Notes: a model not told the origin generated them from the letters alone. A stretch of 8,856 bases of DNA from DASSBR01 sp035701285 (GCA_035701285.1 DASSNT010000108.1:1-8856), one strand, 5' to 3'. Counted from the stretch's first letter, positions 1 to 7,513 are shown. Numbers and translations are program-made.

Positions 1-1573
<1,573 letters not shown>

Positions 1574-1595
1574 ATCGCGCCGTTTCAGTCGCAGT

Positions 1596-1625
1596 AAAAA
1601 GCCCCGCCTCGGCGGGGCTTTTTTT
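1596..1625 (+). terminator. Intrinsic terminator after groEL
   Basis: A GC-rich stem GCCCCGCC (1601-1608) pairs with GGCGGGGC (1611-1618) and is followed by seven T residues (1619-1625). Five A residues precede the stem, so the hairpin could also terminate transcription from the other strand, but the nearest minus-strand gene is far away. It lies about 20 bases past the groEL stop and should end the groE transcript. Confidence 0.95.
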
Positions 1626-1637
1626 ATGGCTGAACGA

Positions 1638-1770
1638 AATCCCCCTCTAACTCCCCTTCCTCGCTACGCGAGCAACGGGGAGAACAAGAGCGACTTAGTC
1701 CGGCAGCGGCGCTAGCCTCTTGCACTCCCCTTTGCCGGCGCAGCCGGGAAGGGGGAGCTGGAGGGGGATT
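1638..1770. repeat. Imperfect palindromic intergenic element (CCCCTCTAACTCCCC type)
   Basis: Two arms of about 23 bases, at 1638-1660 and 1747-1770, are near-perfect inverted repeats. The left arm starts AATCCCCCTCTAACTCCCC and the right arm ends GAGCTGGAGGGGGATT, with one extra G and two substitutions. Inside are two smaller perfect hairpins: CTCGC-TAC-GCGAG (1660-1672) and CCGGC-GCA-GCCGG (1735-1747). The element has no coding potential that I trust. Its build is that of a short non-coding palindromic repeat (REP/MITE-like), a kind frequent in spacers of Xanthomonadales. Repetition elsewhere in the genome is inferred, not seen. Confidence 0.6.
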
Positions 1771-1791
1771 CTTCGTCCCGTGCGCAAACGC

Positions 1792-1803
1792 CGCAAATTT
1801 GCG
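1792..1803. promoter_or_regulatory. 12-base perfect palindrome upstream of the peptidase gene
   Basis: CGCAAATTTGCG is a perfect 12-base palindrome located 38 bases before the prolyl oligopeptidase start codon. It could be an operator for a dimeric regulator, or chance. I could not identify a convincing -10/-35 pair around it, so its role is open. Confidence 0.2.
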
Positions 1804-1841
1804 AGACTAAGCCACTTCCTCAGGTCCATCCCGGAGTCGTA

Positions 1842-4019
1842 ATGACTAAACTGCTCGTGCCCGCCTGCGTTGCGCTGCTGGCCGTGACCGTCGCCGGTTG
1901 CGCCAGTACCTTTGCAAGCCGCACCAATACCAATACCAACGTCGCCAAAGCCACGATGAACTATCCTGAAGCCCGCCGCTCCGATCACGTCGATACCTAT
2001 TTCGGCACCGAGGTGCACGACCCGTACCGCTGGATGGAAGACGTGGATTCGCCGGAGGTGCAGCAGTGGGTCGCGGCCGAAAATGCCGTCACGCAACCCT
2101 ATCTCGATCAGCTGGCGGGGCAGGACTGGCTCAAGCAGCGCCTTACGGAACTCTGGCAGTACGAGCGCTGGGGCGTACCGATTGAGCGTGGCGGGAAATA
2201 TTTCTACACCCACAACGACGGCCTGCAGGACCAGAGCGTCCTGTTCGTCGCCGACGATCTCGGTCAGGCTGGACGCGTGCTGATCGATCCGAACCATTTT
2301 CGCGCCGACGCCACCAACTCGCTGGCGCGCTGGACGCCGAGTTGGGACGGCACATTGCTGGCCTACGCGGTTTCCAACGGCGGCTCCGACTGGACGACAT
2401 TGCACGTGCGCAATGTCGAGACCGGCAAGGACCTGCCGGACGTGATCGACTACACCAAATTCACCAGTGCCGCCTGGACGCACGACAACAGCGGCTTCTA
2501 CTACAGCCGCTATCCGTCGGATGGCGAAGGTCGCGCGGACGACTCGAAGCCGGTCAGCATCTATTACCACGCGCTGGGTACACCGCAAAGCGAGGACCGC
2601 CAAGTGTACGCGCTGCCGGAAACGCCGGAGCGCAACCCCTACGCGACAGTCACCGAAGACGGTGACTACCTGATCATCAACGTCGAGCACGGCTACAACG
2701 CCAATGCGGTCTACTACAAAAAACTGGGCGAGGCCGACGCACAAGTGGTTCGCCTGCTCGACGACTGGGATGCGCTCTACACCTTCATCGGCAACGACGG
2801 GGCCGTGTTCTACTTCGCGACTACCAACGACGCGCCGCGCGGCCGCGTGATTGCGGTCGACATCCGGTCGCCTGACCCGAAGCACTGGCGCACAATCATT
2901 CCGGAGCAGGCCGAGACCCTGAGTTCGGTACATTTCACCGGGGGCATGTTTTTCGCCGAGTATTTGAAAGACGCGCATTCGCTGGTGCGGGTTTATAACC
3001 ATTACGGCGACCACGTCCGCGACGTCGACCTGCCCGGTCTCGGCAGCGCCGGCGGCTTCGCCGGCCCGAGCGACGCGACGCAGACGTTCTACGCCTACAC
3101 CAGCTTTACGACGCCGCCGGCCATCTACCGCTACGATATCGCGAGCGGCAAGAGCGACATCTATCGCGATACGAAGGTGCCGGTCGACGATCTCAATTCT
3201 TTCGAGGTCGAGCAGGTTTTCTATACCAGCAAGGACGGCACCCGGGTGCCGATGTTCATCGTCCACAGGAAGGGTCTCAAGCTCGACGGCAACAACCCGA
3301 CGCTGCTGTACGGCTACGGCGGCTTTGATATCTCGCTGACGCCGTACTACAGTCCGGCACGCATGGCGTGGCTGGAAATGGGCGGCGTGTTTGCGATGGC
3401 GAATCTTCGCGGCGGTGGTGAGTACGGCGAAGCGTGGCATCTGGCCGGCACCAGGCTCAACAAGCAGAACGTGTTCGACGATTTCATCTACGCGGCGAAG
3501 TATCTTGAGAGCCACGGTTACACGCGGCCCGACAAGCTCGCGATTCACGGCGCGTCCAACGGCGGCCTGCTGATCGGCGCGGTGCTGACCCAGCAGCCGC
3601 AACTGTTCGGTGCGGCGCTGCCGGCTGTCGGCGTGATGGATATGCTGCGCTACCAGACAGCCAATGCCAACGCTGCCGGCTGGGCCAGCGATTACGGGAC
3701 GTCGCACGACAGCAAGGCAATGTTCGAGGCGCTGTATGCGTACTCGCCGGTGCACAACGCCGAGCCGGGCACCTGCTATCCGCCGACGCTGATTACCACC
3801 GCCGATCATGACAACCGGGTCGCGCCGTGGAACAGCTTCAAGTTTGCGGCGGCAATGCAGCACGCCCAGAGTTGCGACAACCCGATGCTGATTCGGATCG
3901 AGACGCGCGCCGGCCACGGTGCCGGCAAGCCGACCTGGATGGTGATCGAGGAAATCGCCGATCAATATGCTTTCCTGGTGCACGCGCTGGATATGCCGGT
4001 GCCGGGCGAGAAGGACTGA
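1842..4019 (+). CDS. Prolyl oligopeptidase (family S9A), predicted lipoprotein
   Basis: This 725-residue serine peptidase should cut short peptides after proline. A lipoprotein signal opens the protein: hydrophobic residues 4-18, then lipobox V17-A18-G19-C20. Acylation would fall on Cys20, and Ala21 at +2 favours the outer membrane, so the enzyme probably works in the periplasm. Residues about 42-455 form the beta-propeller gating domain (start YPEARRSDHV...DPYRWMED, typical of S9A). Residues about 465-720 form the alpha/beta-hydrolase domain. Catalytic residues inferred from porcine POP are Ser572 (GASNGG), Asp657 (DHDNRV) and His692 (GHGAGKP). Arg659 matches the substrate-binding Arg643. 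The ATG has a GGAG (1833-1836) five bases upstream. It stands alone between two palindromic spacer elements, so it is probably transcribed by itself. Confidence in the family is very high; confidence in lipidation is moderate to high. Confidence 0.97.
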   Translation: MTKLLVPACVALLAVTVAGCASTFASRTNTNTNVAKATMNYPEARRSDHVDTYFGTEVHDPYRWMEDVDSPEVQQWVAAENAVTQPYLDQLAGQDWLKQRLTELWQYERWGVPIERGGKYFYTHNDGLQDQSVLFVADDLGQAGRVLIDPNHFRADATNSLARWTPSWDGTLLAYAVSNGGSDWTTLHVRNVETGKDLPDVIDYTKFTSAAWTHDNSGFYYSRYPSDGEGRADDSKPVSIYYHALGTPQSEDRQVYALPETPERNPYATVTEDGDYLIINVEHGYNANAVYYKKLGEADAQVVRLLDDWDALYTFIGNDGAVFYFATTNDAPRGRVIAVDIRSPDPKHWRTIIPEQAETLSSVHFTGGMFFAEYLKDAHSLVRVYNHYGDHVRDVDLPGLGSAGGFAGPSDATQTFYAYTSFTTPPAIYRYDIASGKSDIYRDTKVPVDDLNSFEVEQVFYTSKDGTRVPMFIVHRKGLKLDGNNPTLLYGYGGFDISLTPYYSPARMAWLEMGGVFAMANLRGGGEYGEAWHLAGTRLNKQNVFDDFIYAAKYLESHGYTRPDKLAIHGASNGGLLIGAVLTQQPQLFGAALPAVGVMDMLRYQTANANAAGWASDYGTSHDSKAMFEALYAYSPVHNAEPGTCYPPTLITTADHDNRVAPWNSFKFAAAMQHAQSCDNPMLIRIETRAGHGAGKPTWMVIEEIADQYAFLVHALDMPVPGEKD

Positions 4020-4021
4020 GC

Positions 4022-4080
4022 TGTAGGAGCGAGCGGTGCTCGCGAATCGATCTTAATCGCGGCCAGCGGCCGCTCCTGCG
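4022..4080. repeat. REP-like palindromic element (GTAGGAGCG...CGCTCCTGC)
   Basis: The element begins two bases after the peptidase stop. Outer arms TGTAGGAGCG (4022-4031) and CGCTCCTGCG (4071-4080) are inverted. Two perfect inner hairpins sit between them: GCGAGC-GGT-GCTCGC (4029-4043) and GCGGCC-AGC-GGCCGC (4059-4073). Drawn as single-stranded DNA or RNA it can form one outer stem carrying two small stems. Elements with GTAGGAGCG ends are familiar from spacers of Xanthomonadales and some pseudomonads. No T-tract follows, so it is not a classic intrinsic terminator. Confidence 0.7.
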
Positions 4081-4084
4081 GACT

Positions 4085-4112
4085 GCCCTCTCCGCCTCGA
4101 GGGGGAGAGGGC
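4085..4112. repeat. Long GC-rich hairpin GCCCTCTCC...GGAGAGGGC
   Basis: GCCCTCTCC (4085-4093) and GGAGAGGGC (4104-4112) are a perfect 9-base inverted repeat around a centre that contains CCTCGAGG. It lies just before the ribosome-binding region of the next gene. It could stabilise the 3' end of the peptidase mRNA, cause Rho-independent pausing without a T-tract, or hide the downstream ribosome-binding site. It is a different sequence family from the element at 4022-4080. Confidence 0.55.
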
Positions 4113-4116
4113 ATAT

Positions 4117-4129
4117 GGAGGTAGAGGAG
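4117..4129 (+). promoter_or_regulatory. Ribosome-binding region that decides the start at 4133
   Basis: GGAGG (4117-4121) lies 11 bases and GGAG (4126-4129) three bases before the ATG at 4133. An in-frame ATG at 4115 would add six residues (MEVEEP), but its only purine-rich site lies inside the hairpin arm at 4104-4112. The start at 4133 is therefore preferred. Confidence 0.5.
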
Positions 4130-4132
4130 CCG

Positions 4133-4747
4133 ATGAACAAATACGTTTCGCGGAACGATCAGGCGGATCGGCTGCGAATCGCGCAGGAAGCGGCGCGGAT
4201 CCTCGCGGAGGAAGGCGTCCGCGACTTTCTGCTCGCCAAGCGCAAGGCAACCGAGCGGCTGGGAATGGATGCGCGCAGCCGTAACCTGCCAACCAACCGC
4301 GAGATTGAAGACGCGTTAGCCGAGCATCACCGCCTGTTTCACGCCGATACTCACGAGCGGCGCCTGCGGGAGCTGCGCGAAGCGGCCCGGCGGGCGATGC
4401 GGCTGCTTGCGCCATTCAATCCAAGGCTGGTGGGCGGCGTGCTGAGCGGGCTGGCGGCGGAACACGCGCCGGTGCAGTTGCACCTGTTTGCCGATGCCGC
4501 CGAGCAGGTGGCGATTCACCTGATGGATCGGCAGATTCAGTACGAACTGGATGAGCGCAGGCTGAAGCAGCCGCGCGGTGAAGGCCAGAACTATCCACTG
4601 TACTGCTTCATGCTGGCGGACGTGGTGATCGAGGCGACGGTGTTTCCGTACAACGCGATCCGCCAGGCACCGGCCAGCCCGGTGGACGGCAAGCCGATGA
4701 AGCGGGCGGCCTTGGAGGAGGTTGAGGCGCTGCTGGATGCGGGCTGA
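4133..4747 (+). CDS. Conserved hypothetical protein, 204 aa, function unknown
   Basis: I recognise this type of protein as one that recurs uncharacterised in proteobacterial genomes, but I cannot assign a biochemical role. It is 204 residues, with no signal peptide and no membrane segment, so it is cytoplasmic. Residues about 8-95 are charged and helix-rich (RLRIAQEAARIL; RKATERLG; ERRLRELREAARRAMRLL). Residues about 98-125 (RLVGGVLSGLAAEHAPVQLHLFAD) look like a short alpha/beta unit, and residues 150-190 contain YPLYCFMLADVVIEATVFPYNAIRQAP. The RLVGGVL...VQLHLFAD and VVIEATVFP pieces faintly recall nucleotidyltransferase-like folds with acidic strands; this is a guess from pattern only. Codon use resembles the neighbours. 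The reading frame is open much further upstream (to 3827) only because it overlaps the peptidase gene in another frame. It converges with gltA across a palindromic element. Confidence 0.85.
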   Translation: MNKYVSRNDQADRLRIAQEAARILAEEGVRDFLLAKRKATERLGMDARSRNLPTNREIEDALAEHHRLFHADTHERRLRELREAARRAMRLLAPFNPRLVGGVLSGLAAEHAPVQLHLFADAAEQVAIHLMDRQIQYELDERRLKQPRGEGQNYPLYCFMLADVVIEATVFPYNAIRQAPASPVDGKPMKRAALEEVEALLDAG

Positions 4748-4842
4748 ATGTAGGCCGGCATAAGCCGCGAAGCGGCGTTGCCGGCATCTTCGCCATTGCC
4801 CGCAACGCTCGCGCTGCGCGCGATCTTATGCGGGCCTACATT
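4747..4842. repeat. REP-like palindromic element between convergent genes
   Basis: Eighteen-base arms at 4747-4764 (AATGTAGGCCGGCATAAG) and 4825-4842 (CTTATGCGGGCCTACATT) are inverted repeats with a single mismatch. An inner perfect hairpin GCCGC-GAA-GCGGC lies at 4764-4776. The element starts on the last base of the upstream stop codon and ends two bases before the gltA stop codon, so it fills the whole spacer between convergent genes. It may act as a two-way transcription barrier or mRNA end stabiliser. No T-tract is present. This style of element is common in Xanthomonadales genomes. Confidence 0.75.
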
Positions 4843-4844
4843 GA

Positions 4845-6137
4845 TTAGCGCTTCGCGATATCCACGTAATCCCGCTGCTGCGGCCCGGTGTAGAGCTGCC
4901 GCGGCCGGCCGATCGGCATCTTCTGCGACACCATCTCGCGCCAGTGCGCGACCCAGCCGACGGTGCGCGCGATTGCGAACATCACCGTGAACATGTCGGT
5001 CGGAATGCCGAGCGCCTTATAGATGATGCCCGAGTAGAAATCGACGTTCGGGTACAGCTTCTTCTCGACGAAGTATTCATCCTTGAGCGCGATTTCCTCG
5101 AGCCGGAGCGCCAGTTCCAGCAGCGGATCGTCTTGCTTGCCAAGCCGATCGAGCACCTTGTGGCACATGTCCTTGATGACCGTCGCGCGCGGGTCGAAGT
5201 TCTTGTAAACGCGGTGGCCGAAGCCCATCAGCCGGAACGGATCGTCCTTGTCCTTGGCGCGGGCTATGTATTTGTCAATGTTGTCCTTGCTGCCGATCTG
5301 GTTGAGCATCGACAGCACCTTCTCATTCGCTCCGCCATGGGCTGGGCCCCACAGGCAGGCGATGCCGGCCGCGATCGCGGCGTACGGGTTGGTGCCGGAG
5401 CTGCCGGCCAGCCGCACCGTCGAGGCACTCGCGTTCTGCTCGTGGTCGGCGTGCAGGATGAACAGCAGGTCCAGCGCCTGCGCCGCGACTTCGTCGATCT
5501 CGTACTTATCGCTCGGCACCGAAAAGAACATATTGAGCAGGTTCTCGCAGTAGCCGAGGTCGTTGCGCGGGTAGACGAACGGCTGGCCCACCGAGCGCTT
5601 GTAGGCCGCGGCGGCCATCGTCGGCATCTTGGCAATTATGCGGTGTGCGAACAGGTCGCGGTCCGCCGGGTTATGGATGTCCATGCTGTCGTGGTAGAAC
5701 GCGGACAGCGAGCCCACCACGGCCGTCATCATCGCCATCGGCGGCGCATCGTAGTGGAAGCCGTTGTAGAACCGGCGCAGCGACTCGTTGAGCATCGAAT
5801 GGTTGTTCAGCGAGTCTTCGAAGGCGTTAAGCTCGTCCGCCGTCGGCAGTTCGCCTTTCAGGAGCAGGTAGCTGACTTCGAGGAAATTGCTGCTCTGGGC
5901 GAGCTGCTCGATCGGGTAGCCGCGGTACAGCAACACGCCCTGTTCGCCGTCGATGTAGGTGATCGCGCTTTCGCAGCTCGCTGTCGACTTGAAGCCGGGG
6001 TCGAAGGCCAGCAACTGGTGCTGGTTATACAGCTTGGTGATGTCAAAGGCGGACGCGCCGATTGCCGGCTCAAGGCCTTCGAGTTCGATGGCTTCACCGC
6101 CATCCGGGCCAGTCAGTTTGTAGGTCTTGTTGCTCAT
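4845..6137 (-). CDS. gltA: Citrate synthase, type II (TCA cycle)
   Basis: GltA joins acetyl-CoA and oxaloacetate to citrate, the entry step of the TCA cycle, in the cytoplasm. At 430 residues it matches the hexameric Gram-negative type II enzyme (E. coli 427). The catalytic residues are all present: His267 (WGPAHGGANE), His308 (GFGHRVYKNFDPRA) and Asp366 (NVDFYSGI), offset by 3-4 from E. coli His264, His305 and Asp362. The oxaloacetate-site stretch ILHADHEQNAS (His229, His232) and the C-terminal RPRQLYTG are intact. Enzymes of this type are usually inhibited by NADH, which is family knowledge and not visible here. The frame is open 14 codons further upstream, but MSNKTYKL is chosen because AGGAG (6144-6148) lies six bases before its ATG. 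It has its own likely promoter in the spacer after the nuclease gene. Confidence 0.99.
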   Translation of the reverse strand: MSNKTYKLTGPDGGEAIELEGLEPAIGASAFDITKLYNQHQLLAFDPGFKSTASCESAITYIDGEQGVLLYRGYPIEQLAQSSNFLEVSYLLLKGELPTADELNAFEDSLNNHSMLNESLRRFYNGFHYDAPPMAMMTAVVGSLSAFYHDSMDIHNPADRDLFAHRIIAKMPTMAAAAYKRSVGQPFVYPRNDLGYCENLLNMFFSVPSDKYEIDEVAAQALDLLFILHADHEQNASASTVRLAGSSGTNPYAAIAAGIACLWGPAHGGANEKVLSMLNQIGSKDNIDKYIARAKDKDDPFRLMGFGHRVYKNFDPRATVIKDMCHKVLDRLGKQDDPLLELALRLEEIALKDEYFVEKKLYPNVDFYSGIIYKALGIPTDMFTVMFAIARTVGWVAHWREMVSQKMPIGRPRQLYTGPQQRDYVDIAKR

Positions 6138-6143
6138 CTGAAA

Positions 6144-6148
6144 CTCCT
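6144..6148 (-). promoter_or_regulatory. gltA ribosome-binding site
   Basis: AGGAG on the minus strand lies six bases before the ATG at 6137. It fixes the gltA start at MSNKTYKL instead of the longer open frame beginning at 6179. Confidence 0.85.
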
Positions 6149-6247
6149 GCGAGCGGGCGAACGCCGGAACCCTGGTCAAAGGTCCTGTTCAAAAACCGGA
6201 GTGGTCGGGACGGCGCAGCGGACTGGGCTCATGCGCGGTAAGGCGTG

Positions 6248-6276
6248 ATTATAAGCGAAATTACCCGCCGGATGCA
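6248..6276 (-). promoter_or_regulatory. Likely gltA promoter
   Basis: A perfect -10 hexamer TATAAT lies at 6248-6253 on the minus strand. At the 17-base spacing the -35 position reads TGCATC (6271-6276), which is poor, so an activator may be needed. Transcription would begin near 6241 and give an untranslated leader of about 100 bases before the gltA ATG. The -35 region overlaps the last codons of the nuclease gene. Confidence 0.6.
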
Positions 6277-7070
6277 GGCGCCGCCTCTTCAAGCACCGTC
6301 AGCGCCGCCGGATGATGCACGACGATTTCAGGTTCGCCGTGATAGTCCTGTTGCCAGCCGCGCACAAGTACGCGGCTTCCCGCCAGCGCCTCCAGCGATT
6401 GGCGAAAATAACTTCGGTTCGCCGCCGGAATCCAGACGTTCAGGCTGTGATCGAGCCTCAGCAGCGTGCCGGGTCGTTTGACCGATACATCGGTCACGCG
6501 GCCGCGCACGATTTCAAAGCCGGCGCCGAGCGGACGGGCAGCATCGTGAACGACGTGTGCATCGAGTGCCCATAATCCGCGGCCGGCCCGTCGCGCCGCG
6601 CGTTCGGCGGCGACGTAGCAGGTGCTGCGGCGGACGTTGGGCGGAATTGCGATCACGGCCGCGAGCCCTGCTTCGAGCAGCACGCGGGAGACATCCTGTC
6701 CGGCCGCGTAGACGTGCGCGAGCGTGCGGCCATAATGATCGCGGCGTTCCGGGCCGGCGCTCCAGGCAATCCGTTCGTCCGCAGCCGTCAGCAGGCGCGT
6801 CAGTCGCTCGCGGGCGGCGCGGGCGTAGGGTTCGTCAGGCGCGCCGTCGTGGCCGATTTCTGGCGCGTTGAGGCCGATGATCCGGATATGCCGGCCGCTG
6901 TCGAGAATCAGCGTGTCGCCGTCGATCACGTAGCGGACGCGGGCGTGGTGAAGCGTTCCGAGCGCACTGCAATCAGCGGCGAGAGCCGCGGCCGGCGCGA
7001 ACAGCGCGATGCAGACAGTCAGACATAAAAAAGGGCGCAGTAAAGCGCCCTTGGAAAGCTTTGTCCGCAT
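6261..7070 (-). CDS. Secreted thermonuclease-like (SNase) protein with C-terminal OB-like region
   Basis: This is a 269-residue exported protein of the staphylococcal nuclease family, which cleaves DNA and RNA with calcium. Residues 1-31 form a Sec signal peptide (MRTKLSK, then a hydrophobic core, then APAAALA before ADC). The SNase fold covers about residues 43-170. Compared with the S. aureus enzyme, Asp21 is Asp52 (IDGDT), Arg35 is Arg63, Glu43 is Glu71 and Arg87 is Arg115 (HYGR). The calcium ligand Asp40 is Asn68 and Thr41 is Ala69 (RIIGLNAPE). Cys34 and Cys151, the only cysteines in the mature part, may form a disulfide. Residues about 183-260 look like an added OB-type beta domain (GFEIVRGRVTDV...VLVRGW...EIVVHHP). 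The ATG at 7070 is 11 bases after the rpmE stop, so the genes are probably cotranscribed. A strong intrinsic terminator lies within codons 7-14. No later in-frame start would keep the signal peptide. The ribosome-binding site is weak. Confidence 0.9.
   Translation of the reverse strand: MRTKLSKGALLRPFLCLTVCIALFAPAAALAADCSALGTLHHARVRYVIDGDTLILDSGRHIRIIGLNAPEIGHDGAPDEPYARAARERLTRLLTAADERIAWSAGPERRDHYGRTLAHVYAAGQDVSRVLLEAGLAAVIAIPPNVRRSTCYVAAERAARRAGRGLWALDAHVVHDAARPLGAGFEIVRGRVTDVSVKRPGTLLRLDHSLNVWIPAANRSYFRQSLEALAGSRVLVRGWQQDYHGEPEIVVHHPAALTVLEEAAPASGG
7027..7052 (-). terminator. Intrinsic terminator of rpmE, inside the nuclease signal-peptide codons
   Basis: On the minus strand AAGGGCGC (7052-7045) pairs perfectly with GCGCCCTT (7038-7031) across the six-base loop TTTACT. 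The T-run continues to 7027, giving six T residues in all. The opposite strand has no T-tract, so it is directional and matches rpmE transcription, about 30 bases after the rpmE stop. The same bases encode K-G-A-L-L-R-P-F of the nuclease, residues 7-14. Confidence 0.85.
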
Positions 7071-7081
7071 GGACCCGTCGC

Positions 7082-7279
7082 TTAACCGTACTTGCGCCGG
7101 AATTTGTCCACGCGACCGGCGGTGTCGACGATCTTCTGCTTGCCGGTGAAAAACGGGTGGCACTGCGAGCATACTTCGACGTGCAGGTCGTGGCCCGCCG
7201 TGGAGCGCGTCTTGAACGAATCGCCGCAACTGCAGGTCACGGTGACTTCTTTGTACTCAGGATGAATATCGGGTTTCAT
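7082..7279 (-). CDS. rpmE: 50S ribosomal protein L31, zinc-binding (C+) form
   Basis: L31 sits on the large ribosomal subunit at the central protuberance and helps bridge the two subunits. The protein is 65 residues, close to the family length. It carries the four zinc ligands of the C+ type: Cys16 and Cys18 (CSC), Cys37 and Cys40 (CSQC). It starts MKPDIHPEY and contains the usual CHPFFTGKQK and a basic end (FRRKYG). GAGG (7285-7288) lies five bases before the ATG. A promoter reading TTGCTG-17-TATACT is located about 80 bases upstream. In many bacteria C+ L31 is replaced by a zinc-free paralogue under zinc starvation; no such paralogue or recognised Zur box is seen here. Confidence 0.98.
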   Translation of the reverse strand: MKPDIHPEYKEVTVTCSCGDSFKTRSTAGHDLHVEVCSQCHPFFTGKQKIVDTAGRVDKFRRKYG

Positions 7280-7357
7280 CGTCGCCTCGGAATCCGGTGG
7301 TGCGAGCCGCCTTGCGCTGACCGATCAGGCAGGCGCTCGAAGTAAATCGAATCGCGC

Positions 7358-7386
7358 AGTATACCGGCCGGATGCGGATTCAGCAA
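7358..7386 (-). promoter_or_regulatory. rpmE promoter (TTGCTG-17-TATACT)
   Basis: On the minus strand TTGCTG (7386-7381) and TATACT (7363-7358) are separated by 17 bases, a good sigma-70 arrangement. The -10 is embedded in CGGTATACTGCGCG, so a GC-rich discriminator follows it. Such discriminators are typical of promoters repressed by ppGpp, which would suit a ribosomal protein gene. The leader would be about 70 bases. Confidence 0.7.
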
Positions 7387-7413
7387 TATCCCGGAGCCCT
7401 TGAATGACTGGCA

Positions 7414-7431
7414 TGTCGGGATTTCCCGACA
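7414..7431. promoter_or_regulatory. Perfect palindrome TGTCGGGA-TT-TCCCGACA (operator-like)
   Basis: Eight-base perfect half-sites are separated by two bases, with the centre about 37 bases upstream of the rpmE -35. The size and symmetry fit a site for a dimeric repressor or activator. I cannot match it to a known regulator; it is not a LexA, Zur or Fur box as I know them. It has no T-tract, so it is unlikely to be a terminator. Confidence 0.4.
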
Positions 7432-7513
7432 GGCGGCGAAGGCTTAGGCTGTGCGGGTGAGGCGGATTATCATGATTCATGGCTAAGCGACTGTTCCTTA
7501 AAGCGAAACCCGC

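Noticed and set aside
1695..3983. 762-codon open frame on the minus strand
   Set aside because: It lies antisense to the clearly real prolyl oligopeptidase. Its translation is low-complexity Val/Arg/His/Gly-rich, as expected from GC-rich codon bias, with no family resemblance.
3827..4132. N-terminal extension of the unknown gene by about 100 codons
   Set aside because: The extension overlaps the peptidase gene in another frame and crosses two palindromic elements. A proper start with ribosome-binding site lies at 4133.
6176..6232. 18-residue upstream open frame in the gltA leader
   Set aside because: It starts only a few bases after the predicted transcription start, has no Shine-Dalgarno sequence, and shows no run of regulatory codons or paired hairpins to suggest attenuation.
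4944..6248. 434-codon open frame on the plus strand
   Set aside because: It is antisense to gltA, whose active-site residues are all intact. The translation is Val/Arg/His-rich and resembles no protein family.
7071..7229. Longer nuclease start (53 extra residues)
   Set aside because: It would overlap most of rpmE and bury the clear signal peptide in the middle of the protein.
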